DNA of 64,000 nucleotides. It comes from an uncultured Rhodospirillaceae bacterium (lineage in GTDB: Bacteria > Pseudomonadota > Alphaproteobacteria > UBA8366). Position numbers and translations under genes: made by a program. Below the pieces are notes generated by a model that saw only the letters and a program-made list of their open reading frames with translations, was not told the DNA's origin and did no database searches. Location: positions 93,757 to 157,756 of the forward strand of contig CAJWLM010000006.1 of NCBI GenBank assembly GCA_913043025.1, given 5' to 3'. Shown piece by piece: positions 9,827-21,109 of this stretch. Position 1 is the first letter of the stretch. Each line of letters starts with the position of its first letter.

Positions 9827-10351
9827 TTAATCTGCTCTTGAAATTAATTCGGCAAATTTTTTAACGCTTCCCCAGTTAGTGAATTCATAACACCGAGAAA
9901 CGTCAGTTGGCCCTTTAGTCAGATACATGATGAATCGTATTATATTTTTGTCTAAAAAATTGTATTTTGGATAATTCACCATCCCGGCAAATACCTCAGT
10001 AAAGTCTGGTTTCCAGCTAGTCTTCTCCAAAAATTTTATCATATATGGATTTGTGGCTGGCGTGTTTTTGTCAGGCTTGCGTGCAACAACATTTACAGAG
10101 AAAAAAAAGGTTTCTTTTTCCTCAAGAGTCTCCCTTTGTGATTTCACGAAGTCGAAAACTTCAGGCTTGTGTTTTCCATATCGAATACTGGCCCCTAACA
10201 CCACCTTATCGAAATTAGTCAATTCCAATTCGTTTGCACGGGAAATTGATGATATTTCAACATCACTACCCCCTAATTCAACCTTAATGTATTCAAGTAT
10301 CCTCTTCGTTTGTCCGTCGGTCGTCGAATAGATCATTACAATTTTAGACAT
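9827..10351 (-). CDS. hemG: Flavodoxin-domain protoporphyrinogen IX dehydrogenase
   Basis: 174 aa; MSKIVMIYSTTDGQTKRI flavodoxin motif, SIRYGKHKPEVFDFV, C-terminal YLTKGPTDVSRCYEFTNW typical of HemG. Confidence 0.88.
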   Translation of the reverse strand: MSKIVMIYSTTDGQTKRILEYIKVELGGSDVEISSISRANELELTNFDKVVLGASIRYGKHKPEVFDFVKSQRETLEEKETFFFSVNVVARKPDKNTPATNPYMIKFLEKTSWKPDFTEVFAGMVNYPKYNFLDKNIIRFIMYLTKGPTDVSRCYEFTNWGSVKKFAELISRAD

Positions 10352-10666
10352 TACGTTCCTTTCCCACCCATTATTGGATGAAGTACGACGCCTCGTGTAT
10401 TTCGAATTTATTTCACAAAGGTTCAGACTACTTTTGAGGATAAAAGCTAATTGCTTTTTTGAATCCTCTAAATAACTTTTCTAGTTACCTTGTTTAGCAG
10501 TTATCGCGTCACCTTTTAGCGTCTATACCACTTCAGAAACTCCATCATTAAGTTTACATGTGTATGTACCGATCCGAAACAGGTGTTCTTGTTAAAATAC
10601 ACGTCATTGACATATCTGAAAAACATCCAATATCAACGATATGAAATTTAAGTTTGGAGTAATGAT

Positions 10667-11599
10667 ATGCGTAGAGTTCTGTTAAGTTGCCTGGTATTGT
10701 TCACGCTGTGTGCAGCGGGCACACCCAGCTTCTCTGGCAATGGATCTTTCGGTCCAATCATTACCTCAGACAATTTAGAAAAACTACTTGATACTGATAA
10801 AGCTCTGATTTTAGATATACGTGGCAACAACGTTAGAGACGGATACATTCCTGGTGCAATCAGCGTCAGTTACAGTGCTTTTAGAGGCCCGAAAAGTAAC
10901 CCTGGGCAGTTAGTAACTAATGGCCATTTAACATCCTTGTTTCAAAAACTTGGTATTCATCGAGACAAACCGGTCGTAGTAGTGTTTCAAGGGAGAGATG
11001 CGACAGATTTCGGTGCTGCTGCTCGCGTATACTGGACTCTAAAGTCAGCGGGCATAACTAAAATAGCTATTTTGAATGGTGGAATGAATGATTGGATTGG
11101 TAGTGGGAGACGGGCGACAAGCGCTACTCCGTCTAAACCTAAAAAAAGCGAAATAGTAGTAACCCTCAGTGACGATTGGTTGGCAAGCCGTGACGATGTC
11201 CTAGCCGTTGTAAACGGAACTAGTAATGGAACGTTGATTGATGCAAGGCCAGAACCATTTTATGAAGGTAAAAAACAACATTCTGCCGCAGCTCGGCCGG
11301 GAACGCTGCCACGGTCTGGTATTTTCCCGCACACGCAATGGTTTCAAACCGGAGCCACGCTGCACAAGGCATCAAAAGCTGATAAAATTTTACAAGCGGC
11401 AAATTTCAAATCGGCTAAAAAAATTGTATCTTTTTGTAACACTGGTCATTGGGCTGCGACCAATTGGTTTGCTTTAAGCGAGTTAAGTGGATTGAAAGGC
11501 GTCAAACTTTATCCAGAATCAATGGTTGGTTGGTCTAATGCAGAACTGCCAATGGACAACACGCCCAGCCTTTGGCAGAATTTATTGGACAAATTCTAG
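10667..11599 (+). CDS. Periplasmic sulfurtransferase with two rhodanese domains
   Basis: 310 aa with signal peptide; DIRGNNVRDGYIPGAISV, DARPEPFYEG, C-terminal active site SFCNTGHWAA. Confidence 0.9.
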   Translation: MRRVLLSCLVLFTLCAAGTPSFSGNGSFGPIITSDNLEKLLDTDKALILDIRGNNVRDGYIPGAISVSYSAFRGPKSNPGQLVTNGHLTSLFQKLGIHRDKPVVVVFQGRDATDFGAAARVYWTLKSAGITKIAILNGGMNDWIGSGRRATSATPSKPKKSEIVVTLSDDWLASRDDVLAVVNGTSNGTLIDARPEPFYEGKKQHSAAARPGTLPRSGIFPHTQWFQTGATLHKASKADKILQAANFKSAKKIVSFCNTGHWAATNWFALSELSGLKGVKLYPESMVGWSNAELPMDNTPSLWQNLLDKF

Positions 11600-11637
11600 C
11601 GCCAGTCTACGGGCCGGTAGCTGCGGACTTTACTACT

Positions 11638-12777
11638 ATGGCCTTAAACCCATCATTTTTGTCGCAAGCACCTAGAATTATTGGTTTCACAGTAGTGCCA
11701 GCTGTTCTCGTAACAATTTCTGCTTTGTTATCATTATTTGTTGGTGTGAGATTTGGCCTGATTTTTATCCTTGGCCTTGCGCTAGGTATGACGTTTGAGG
11801 CTTTCAGGTTTGGCTTTGCAGGGCCGTGGAGAGCCACGATAATGCGTCGTGAGCCTGCAGGTTTTGTAGCGCAGTTAATTTCGATTGGTTGCGTTTCCAT
11901 CATTGCTTTTCCGTTAATTACGATAAATAGCTCTGAATTGGTAGGGGCACATGCTCCCATTGGCATAGCGATGGTCGGAGGAGCATTTTTTTTCGGTTTA
12001 AGCATGCAATTAGTACTTGGCTGCGGTTCAGGGACATTAATAAACGCAGGAAGCGGCAATACAGTTGCATTGATAGTTCTGCCATTTTTTGCAATAGGAA
12101 GCTTCGCAGGGGCGTACCACCTAGATTGGTGGATTAACTTCGGAACTACACAAGCGCTGACCCTTCCTAATCTACTCGGACCTACGTTAGGACTCGCTGT
12201 AAATCTGCTTGGCCTTTTGGCAGTCGCAATAGCTGCTCTGGTTTGGGCCCTTCCTGAGAATAGGAGGATTCCTCGCAAACTTTGGATTGCGGCACTAACA
12301 ATAGCTGTTTTGGCTGTTCTTCACTTAAGTATCTCTGGCCAACCATGGGGAGTAGTTTATGGATTGGGTTTGTGGGCCGCAAAAACTACTCAGGCTTTAA
12401 ATATTGACTTAACGAATTCAATATTTTGGTCCTCTGAAGCCCAACAAATACGACTGTCGCAAACAATATTTTCAGATGTAACGTCACTTACCAATATTGG
12501 GTTAATTCTCGGGGCGTTCGCGATCGCTAATTGGCGGGGCGATCTAAGTCGTGAACGGGCTTATCTCCCATTAGTTGGGTGGTGTACTGCAATTTTTGCG
12601 GGTTTGATGATGGGTTACTCTTCTAGGTTAGCATTTGGGTGCAACGTTGGTGCATTTTTCAGTGGAATTTCTACAGGCAGTCTACATGGCTGGGTATGGC
12701 TCATTTCTGCCTTCGTTGGATCTATTTTTGGTATTCGCCTTCGTCCACTCCTTGGTCTCGAGCAGAGAGTAGCATGA
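11638..12777 (+). CDS. YeeE/YedE family (thiosulfate/sulfur transport) membrane protein
   Basis: Multi-TM, signatures GCGSGTLINAGSG and FGCNVGAFFSGISTGSLHGWVW. ORF track starts at TTG 11572; ATG 11638 is in frame and preferred. Confidence 0.9.
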   Translation: MALNPSFLSQAPRIIGFTVVPAVLVTISALLSLFVGVRFGLIFILGLALGMTFEAFRFGFAGPWRATIMRREPAGFVAQLISIGCVSIIAFPLITINSSELVGAHAPIGIAMVGGAFFFGLSMQLVLGCGSGTLINAGSGNTVALIVLPFFAIGSFAGAYHLDWWINFGTTQALTLPNLLGPTLGLAVNLLGLLAVAIAALVWALPENRRIPRKLWIAALTIAVLAVLHLSISGQPWGVVYGLGLWAAKTTQALNIDLTNSIFWSSEAQQIRLSQTIFSDVTSLTNIGLILGAFAIANWRGDLSRERAYLPLVGWCTAIFAGLMMGYSSRLAFGCNVGAFFSGISTGSLHGWVWLISAFVGSIFGIRLRPLLGLEQRVA

Positions 12778-12971
12778 AAACGAGGAAGTCTATCGCCCTG
12801 ACCGCAATCGGATTTTTATTATTAATAACGGCTATGGACCTAGCAGTTAGTCAAGCTCCAAATCCGTATCTTCAACCCTCTATTATATCGTTGGGTAGCG
12901 GTAAAGCACCGTCTGGTCAATTATGCACATCGGCAGTGCGTGAAGGTTCACCGAGGTCACAATCCAATTGA
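12774..12971 (+). CDS. Small predicted secreted protein translationally coupled to YeeE
   Basis: ATGA overlap with the YeeE stop; 65 aa MKTRKSIALTAIGFLLLITAMDLAVSQAPNP... with N-terminal signal-like segment. Confidence 0.5.
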   Translation: MKTRKSIALTAIGFLLLITAMDLAVSQAPNPYLQPSIISLGSGKAPSGQLCTSAVREGSPRSQSN

Positions 12972-13241
12972 GCAAATTATGAGTTCTTTAAAATCTCGGG
13001 AATATGAAAATATTTTTAAGATTGTGGAAGCTATAGTACGCCTTCATCTACGAATTATGTGCTATCCGATGTTAGCTCGGAATTGTTTTACGGAATTCAA
13101 TGACATGCGAAATTCGTATGGATATGTAAAATTACATTAAAATAGATATTTTTTTCAAAATATATAGGCTTTAGCATTAATAAATATGAACAATTTATTT
13201 GTAATTTTTTTACATTTTCATTTATTTCAAAGTAAATATTA

Positions 13242-13261
13242 ATTTTTTATTTATAAAAAAT
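13242..13261. repeat. AT-only hairpin in AT-rich intergenic region
   Basis: ATTTTTTAT-TT-ATAAAAAAT, perfect 9-bp arms. Confidence 0.5.
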
Positions 13262-13514
13262 AATTTTTATGAATTAATTCAATTTAATTATTTGTTTGTA
13301 TTGATTTAAACTTAGAAATGATCGCTGTTACATGTATAACTCGCACACGTAATTGGCCAACCTTCGTATCAAGAACCTCACTGATGTATCTTTCAGACCT
13401 ACTCAGCCAATTCCAATCATTTTTTGCTCATTTTAACGGCATTTATTTCCATGTCAGAACGGTATGTATCTTTTACACCTTCGGCAATTTATTAACAAAG
13501 AAGCGAAGTGAAAT

Positions 13515-14813
13515 ATGAAGGATAATTTTGAACAGGCACTGATTATCGCCGTCGAAGAGTCAATGGAGCGTGCCGATCAGTTTTTCCTAGAAATAGAAGA
13601 TAAAACAAAGGATGGACCGGGTGTCACTCGTGTTGCATGGGGCGAAGGAGAACAAATAGGTCACGACATGTGCGAGGCATGGGCAAAGGAACTCGGGATG
13701 GAAATCTCAGGGGACAGTGCCGGCAACCTATATATGACATTTCCAGGCGAAGATCGCGAAGCGCCACCTTTCATAGTAGGCTCCCATATGGACACCGTGC
13801 CCTGCGGTGGCAATTATGACGGTGCCGCCGGAGTTATTTCAGGGCTTGCCGCCATTCAAGCATTTCAAGCAGCCGGCATCACTCCCGCCCAGGATACCAT
13901 TGTGATGGCAATCCGCGCCGAAGAAGCCGGCAGCTGGTTTTCAGGCCTACACGGTGGCCATCTTGGCAGTCGGGCAGCGCTGGGCCGATTTATGGAAGAT
14001 GAATTGAATACCGCCCACCACAACTATTTCGATAAATCACTCTATGAGGTGATTAAGACGGCTGGTTTTGATCCCGACGCTATTGCTAATAATCCGCCCC
14101 ATCTGAACCCGCAAAAAATTAAAGGTTATTGCGAGCTTCATATTGAACAAGGACCTATATTAATAGCTGAGAACAAACCGGTCGGTGTGGTCAGCGGCAT
14201 TCGCGGGAATCGGCGCTTTCGAAATTGCAAAGCATTAGGCGAATACAATCATGGTGGCGCCACTCCACAATCTTTCAGAAAGGACGCAGCACTGGGCGCT
14301 GCTGAATTTCTTTATAAATTTGAGCAGGTGGGTCTACAAACACTGGCCGACGGTGGCGATCTAGTTTTTAATCCCGGAATCATCCATACGGATCCCGATG
14401 TTAACGGGCTTTCCAAGGTTTGTGGTGAAGTCAATTTCACTTTGGACATGCGGAGCGAAAGTTCGGAAATATTAGACACGATGAGAAAAACGGCAGAGGG
14501 TATTGCAGCAGAAATTTCGGAACAAAGGGGCGTTAATGTCGATCTCGGGGCATTTTCGGTATCCGTGCCCGCCGCTCTCCAAAATGATGAGAAGCATCGC
14601 ATGCTAAAGGGCTGTGCCGCGATGGGCCTCGAGGCAACCAGCCTTGCCAGCGGCGGCGGTCACGATGCAGCTGAGTTTCATCACGAGGGCGTACCCTCTT
14701 CAATGATCTTTATTCGTAATGAAAATGGCAGCCATAATCCGGACGAAGCAATGGAGATGGAAGATTTTTGCGAGGGTACAAAAATCCTCGCTTGGATGAT
14801 GGCGACCGCTTAA
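13515..14813 (+). CDS. M20-family Zn-dependent amidohydrolase (hydantoinase/carbamoylase, allantoate amidohydrolase-like)
   Basis: 432 aa; VGSHMDTVPCGGNYDGAAGVISGLAAI, HIEQGPILIAENKPVGVV, ASGGGHDAAEF. Confidence 0.9.
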   Translation: MKDNFEQALIIAVEESMERADQFFLEIEDKTKDGPGVTRVAWGEGEQIGHDMCEAWAKELGMEISGDSAGNLYMTFPGEDREAPPFIVGSHMDTVPCGGNYDGAAGVISGLAAIQAFQAAGITPAQDTIVMAIRAEEAGSWFSGLHGGHLGSRAALGRFMEDELNTAHHNYFDKSLYEVIKTAGFDPDAIANNPPHLNPQKIKGYCELHIEQGPILIAENKPVGVVSGIRGNRRFRNCKALGEYNHGGATPQSFRKDAALGAAEFLYKFEQVGLQTLADGGDLVFNPGIIHTDPDVNGLSKVCGEVNFTLDMRSESSEILDTMRKTAEGIAAEISEQRGVNVDLGAFSVSVPAALQNDEKHRMLKGCAAMGLEATSLASGGGHDAAEFHHEGVPSSMIFIRNENGSHNPDEAMEMEDFCEGTKILAWMMATA

Positions 14814-15180
14814 CAACAATTTGAAAGCAACTAGAACCTGCGTCACAAACCATTGACGTAACTACTTTCGGGGACAGTTCTCTCCTACCGTTCCAAAAGT
14901 GTAACGCTACATTCACTCAAGCGGAAATCTAGCGATCATTGATAAAAATCTAAAATTTGTGGAACTACTCCCACTCAGCGGTTCTAGTGGAAATATAACA
15001 ATTATTTCATAGCGTTATTTTTGCTATGTACCAATTACGTACGAAGTTGTTTTTAGAAAGAAAATCAATGACTTTCTAACTGTCTAATTTTGAACGATTC
15101 CTACCGACTCCATTTTCAAGCTACGTACTGCTCAATGTTGCCCAACTACTGCCTATTAAACCGCATGCAAGAGGCGATAT

Positions 15181-15345
15181 TTAGGCCAACGAAGCAAATT
15201 TATCTGAAAAACAGGCTGCCTCGTCATTAGGAAACAAGTTAGGTGCAAGCTGCGTATCCTCGTCACCGCGTTCGGCGACAAGCCGCGCAACTGTCCCAGT
15301 TTCGAGATTTTCCCGCGTTATGCGCACCAATTTTTCACCTGTCAT
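15181..15345 (-). pseudogene. Small ORF overlapping the mscS stop by one base, probably a truncated gene fragment at a composition boundary
   Basis: ATG at 15345 shares a base with the mscS TGA; MTGEKLVRITRENLETGTVARLVAERGDEDTQLAPNLFPNDEAACFSDKFASLA. Composition shifts to AT-rich inside the ORF. Confidence 0.4.
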
Positions 15346-16244
15346 CAGCCGCCGTTTTCCCCTGCGCTGCCGGACCTGTCGCCCAAATGACGGACAACCC
15401 GCTGCGGGAAGGGAATGTCGATGCCATGGTCATCGAGAACGCCTTTCAGCCGTCGATTCAGGTCCCAGTAAAGATCAAAGAAATCATCGTAGCTTGCATA
15501 GGCGCGAAGCCGGACATTGATGGCGCTGTCGCCATAGCTGACAACCAGAAAGCGTGGTGCCGGATCGGCAAGCACGCGGGAATCGGCAGCCAGACTCATC
15601 AAGGCAGTCTCGGCCGTATCGAGATCGCTGTCATAGCCGATCCCGATATCCAGATCCATGCGCCGTGTGCCATAGCGCGCATGGTTAATGATGTTTGACG
15701 ACCAGATCGACGAGTTCGGAATGCTGATAAACACATTGTCAAACGTATCAATCGTCGTTGTGAACAGACCGATTTCGCGCACCGACCCCGATACACCTGC
15801 AGCCTCCACCCAGTCGCCGATCCGGAACGGCCGCAGGAACAGCAACATCAGGCCCGCGGCAACATTCGACAAGGTGCCTTGCAGCGCCAGGCCGACGGCA
15901 AGGCCGGCCGCACCCAGAACGGCAATAATCGATGTTGTCTCGACCCCGAAATTGCCAAGCGTGACGATGATGGTCAGGGTCAGGCCGGCATAGCGGACCA
16001 ATGCCGCCATAATCGGCACCAATGTCTTGTCCAGCCGGTTCAGCCGTGACAGCCATTCGCCTGTAAGCCGTGACGCCCTGCGCGACAGCCAGATGCCAAG
16101 GGCCAGCGTAAAGATAGCCGCCAGAAAATTCATACCGTAAGCCGTTGCCAGTGCCAGAAATTGCTCGATGGCAATGCTGGACACATTCAAATATGTGGCG
16201 ATATCAGTTGTCAGTTTGCCGTCCATCGTTTCCACACTCACCAT
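15345..16244 (-). CDS. Mechanosensitive ion channel, MscS family
   Basis: VLGAAGLAVGLALQGTLSNVAAGLMLLFLRPFRIGDWVE, TIDTFDNVFISIPNSSIWSSNIINHA. The ORF extends to 16304; ATG at 16244 is a plausible start. Confidence 0.92.
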   Translation of the reverse strand: MVSVETMDGKLTTDIATYLNVSSIAIEQFLALATAYGMNFLAAIFTLALGIWLSRRASRLTGEWLSRLNRLDKTLVPIMAALVRYAGLTLTIIVTLGNFGVETTSIIAVLGAAGLAVGLALQGTLSNVAAGLMLLFLRPFRIGDWVEAAGVSGSVREIGLFTTTIDTFDNVFISIPNSSIWSSNIINHARYGTRRMDLDIGIGYDSDLDTAETALMSLAADSRVLADPAPRFLVVSYGDSAINVRLRAYASYDDFFDLYWDLNRRLKGVLDDHGIDIPFPQRVVRHLGDRSGSAGENGG

Positions 16245-16382
16245 TCCTGCCGGTTGCACTGGCCGCGTGGCAGGCTGTCTTGCGCTTTCGTGGCATTGTG
16301 CCACAAATGCGGGTTCGATGGGTGAAATAAAGCGTTTACAGCGTTGAATTTGTCCGCGGGTTGCACGATATAGTGCCGCGCC

Positions 16383-16571
16383 ATGAATCTGACCGTGTCA
16401 CATTCCTGCGAAATCTTGTGCTGGAGCGTCGGCGACGCACCTCTGGCGCGTGGTGACATGGTGGCCGCTATCGGTAATTTCGATGGTGTTCATCTTGGTC
16501 ACCAGAAGGTGATAGACACAGCGCGCAAGGCAGCAGCCGAACGTGGCCAGCCGATTGGTGTGGAGAAATAA
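16383..16571 (+). pseudogene. ribF: Truncated N-terminal fragment of bifunctional riboflavin kinase/FAD synthetase
   Basis: GDMVAAIGNFDGVHLGHQKVIDTARKAAAERGQPIGV matches the N-terminal nucleotide-binding motif of RibF, then stops abruptly (VEK*). Confidence 0.85.
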
Positions 16572-16576
16572 ATGAG

Positions 16577-18130
16577 TCACTCCCACTCAATAGTCCCTGG
16601 AGGCTTGGATGTAGAATCGTAAGTTACTCGATTGATACCCTTCACCTCATTTATGATTCTAGTCGAAACGTGAGACAGAAAATCATGTTCAAAGGGATAA
16701 AAATCGGCCGTCATCCCGTCAGTCGATGTAACAGCTCGAAGCGCACAAGCGTACTCGTAGCTGCGAGCATCACCCATCACACCAACTGTTTTGACGGGAA
16801 GCAGGACGGCGAAAGCCTGCCAAATTTTATCATAAAGCCCAGCCTTACGGATTTCATCAAGGTATATTGCATCAGCTTGCCGTAACGTATCTAACTTTTC
16901 TTTGGTTATAGATTGACCCGGGATACGTATAGCGAGGCCTGGCCCCGGAAATGGGTGCCTTGCAATAGCAGCTTCCGGCATACCTAGCTCTCGCCCTAGA
17001 GCACGAACTTCGTCCTTAAAGAGATCGCGTAAGGGCTCCACTAATTTCATATTCATGCGATCGGGTAGCCCACCAACATTGTGGTGAGACTTAATTGTTA
17101 CGCTTGGTCCACCATCAAATGAGACAGATTCAATAACGTCGGGATATAGAGTGCCTTGGGCAAGAAATGCAGCTCCTCCAAGCTTTTTTGCCTCCTCTTC
17201 GAATACATCAATAAAAAGGCCGCCAATGATTTTCCGTTTAATTTCCGGGTCAATCACATTTGCTAATTGGCCCAAGAAAAGATCGCTAGCATCACGATGC
17301 ACCAGTGAAATACTGAAGTGATCGCGAAACATCGAAACTACATCGTTAGCTTCATTCAAACGCATGAACCCGTGGTCAACAAGAATGCAAGTGAGTTGTT
17401 CCCCAATCGCCTCATTTAGAAGCACGGCTACAACCGACGAGTCGACGCCACCAGAAAGACCGCAAATAACTCGCCCATCGCCGACCTGATTTTTAATTCG
17501 TGTCGTTACCTCTGACCTGAAGGATGCCATTGACCAATCACCGCTACATCCTGCAATGTTGTGCGTGAAATTTTTCAAAAGCGCGGCTCCACCAGGCGTA
17601 TGAACAACCTCTGGATGGAATTGCACTCCGTAGTACTTGCGATTATCATCCGCAACAATCGCATTGGGAGCCCCTTCGCTAATGCCAACAGCTCTGAATC
17701 CGGGGGGCAAATGCGTAACCCGATCACCATGGCTCATCCAAACCTGGTTAGAGGTACCCACATCCCATGTGTCATCGAGTAAAGTGCATTCTTCTGAAAC
17801 TTCAACCATAGCTTTTCCGAATTCGCGATGGTCATGAGGCTCGACAACACCACCCAATTGATTACACAAAATTTGCTGACCATAACAAATGCCAAAGATT
17901 GGCAAACCACTCTCAAATACAGCCTCAGGAACCCTAGGTGCCTTATCTTGAATTACACTAGAGGGACCTCCTGAGAGAATTACGCCATTGGGCTTATAAG
18001 ACGCGAGATAGATGCGATCGACACGATTGTAAGGATGAATTTCGCAATAAACACCACTTTCACGAACTCGCCGAGCAATGAGCTGTGTAACTTGACTACC
18101 GAAATCAATTATTAAGATATTATCTGTCAT
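16577..18130 (-). CDS. guaA: GMP synthase (glutamine-hydrolysing)
   Basis: 517 aa; [45 protein letters not shown]-terminus [10 protein letters not shown]. Confidence 0.98.
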   Translation of the reverse strand: MTDNILIIDFGSQVTQLIARRVRESGVYCEIHPYNRVDRIYLASYKPNGVILSGGPSSVIQDKAPRVPEAVFESGLPIFGICYGQQILCNQLGGVVEPHDHREFGKAMVEVSEECTLLDDTWDVGTSNQVWMSHGDRVTHLPPGFRAVGISEGAPNAIVADDNRKYYGVQFHPEVVHTPGGAALLKNFTHNIAGCSGDWSMASFRSEVTTRIKNQVGDGRVICGLSGGVDSSVVAVLLNEAIGEQLTCILVDHGFMRLNEANDVVSMFRDHFSISLVHRDASDLFLGQLANVIDPEIKRKIIGGLFIDVFEEEAKKLGGAAFLAQGTLYPDVIESVSFDGGPSVTIKSHHNVGGLPDRMNMKLVEPLRDLFKDEVRALGRELGMPEAAIARHPFPGPGLAIRIPGQSITKEKLDTLRQADAIYLDEIRKAGLYDKIWQAFAVLLPVKTVGVMGDARSYEYACALRAVTSTDGMTADFYPFEHDFLSHVSTRIINEVKGINRVTYDSTSKPPGTIEWE

Positions 18131-18194
18131 AATTACCGTTAATAGCTGACAAAAGTTAGACTCTACAAGTTTGGAACTTAAAAGCGATTACTTG

Positions 18195-19493
18195 TCATTT
18201 AATGCGTTTAAGAACAGCTGTAAAAAAACCATCACTTCCATGATGATAGGGGGTGAGTCGCAGGTAATCTCCGCTAAATGAAAAAGAGCTACCGAAGACA
18301 GATCTCCACACATCCCCAATTGGAATGACGACAAAACTGCCCGAATCCAATAAGAATTTCTGGATTTGCTCCTCATTCTCCTTTGCGAGAAAAGAACAAG
18401 TAGCATAAATCAACTGCCCATTAAGCGCTACCAAACGTGAGGCATGTCTCAGTAATTTTCCCTGTAGACGGGTCAGTTCACTGTATCGGCTTTGAGTAAG
18501 CGTAAAGCGTCTCTCTGGGTGTCTCCGCCAAACGCCTGACCCTGTACAGGGCGCGTCTAGCAAGACTCTATCAAAGACACCCATAGAAGAAAGTTGTGAG
18601 GGATTTTGATCAGGGTTTATTATTTTTAATGTACAATTGCCCACACCTGCACGTCTAAGTCGGACTGATGCACGGTTCAGGCGATTTTGATCAATATCAC
18701 ACAGCGTGATTTTACCTTTGTTTTCCATGATTGCGGCTAAAGCAAGGCTTTTGCCTCCCGCACCTGCACATAAATCAAGAACATTCATGTACTTTTGAGC
18801 CGAGCAAAGATGTGCAATGATCTGAGAACCTTCATCCTGAATCTCAATGCAACCATTTTCAAACAATGGCAGCCGCTCAATTGATTGCGGCGACATGAGG
18901 CGTAAGCCACTGGGTGCATATTTCGTTTTTGAAACTTCAATACCCGAGGCGCCAAGGGTCTCCTCAGCGTGGCCTCGATTCATTTTGAGTTCATTAACGC
19001 GAAGATCTATGGGTGCCATCGTATTAAGCGCAGCGAGTTCCTGTTCCACGTTACCCTCAAAAACTCGCACTGCCTCATCATACAACCATCCGGGCAGGTT
19101 ACACCTGACTGCGTCCGGCTGAATTGGGGAGAGATAACCATCACCACTCTTAAGCTTTCTTAATTTTTGCATCTCGCTAGGTGTCAGAGGCTTGGGTCTA
19201 TATTTTTGCCCGTCACACCATCCAACGAGATCTTCCATGTTTGTATTCCCTGACAGTATGCTAGCAGCCAGCGTCAGCGATCGAGCCGATGTGTCTTCTC
19301 CCGTCCACCAAGCAAGTTGATAATAATTACGCAGTACCTCGTACATAAGGTTTTTTATAAAAACCCTATCCTTTGAGCCCGCATATCTTCTTTTACGAAA
19401 CCAACGCGCAAACAATCGATCTGCCGAGTGACTGCCAGATATCAGCTCATCAATTAGTTCAATGGTTTCTTGAATTCGCGCGCCTGGCGTCAT
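18195..19493 (-). CDS. RsmB/NOP family 16S rRNA (cytosine-C5)-methyltransferase
   Basis: 432 aa; IQDEGSQIIAHL, VLDLCAGAGGKSLALA, VLLDAPCTGSGVWRRHPE, LIYATCSFLAKENEEQI. Confidence 0.92.
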   Translation of the reverse strand: MTPGARIQETIELIDELISGSHSADRLFARWFRKRRYAGSKDRVFIKNLMYEVLRNYYQLAWWTGEDTSARSLTLAASILSGNTNMEDLVGWCDGQKYRPKPLTPSEMQKLRKLKSGDGYLSPIQPDAVRCNLPGWLYDEAVRVFEGNVEQELAALNTMAPIDLRVNELKMNRGHAEETLGASGIEVSKTKYAPSGLRLMSPQSIERLPLFENGCIEIQDEGSQIIAHLCSAQKYMNVLDLCAGAGGKSLALAAIMENKGKITLCDIDQNRLNRASVRLRRAGVGNCTLKIINPDQNPSQLSSMGVFDRVLLDAPCTGSGVWRRHPERRFTLTQSRYSELTRLQGKLLRHASRLVALNGQLIYATCSFLAKENEEQIQKFLLDSGSFVVIPIGDVWRSVFGSSFSFSGDYLRLTPYHHGSDGFFTAVLKRIK

Positions 19494-19520
19494 AACTCAA
19501 CTGGATGGTCGGAAGGTATA

Positions 19521-20993
<1,473 letters not shown>

Positions 20994-21109
20994 TTATGAG
21001 CAATTACGCGACATCATACACATTGGATTTTTTCAGCCAAGACTAATTCCACATTTGATTGGAGTTTTTTAACGTAATAAAAAAAAAGAGCTACATAACA
21101 AAATCTTTT

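Noticed and set aside
11607-12278. 223-aa minus-strand ORF
   Set aside because: Antisense to the YeeE/YedE gene; low-complexity Pro/Ala/Thr shadow frame.
15008-15028. Hairpin CATAGC-N9-GCTATG near the GC-rich block as a possible IS terminal repeat
   Set aside because: Only 6-bp arms, no transposase and no matching repeat on the right side.
15243-15698. 151-aa plus-strand ORF
   Set aside because: Antisense to mscS; long shadow frames are expected in this GC-rich block.
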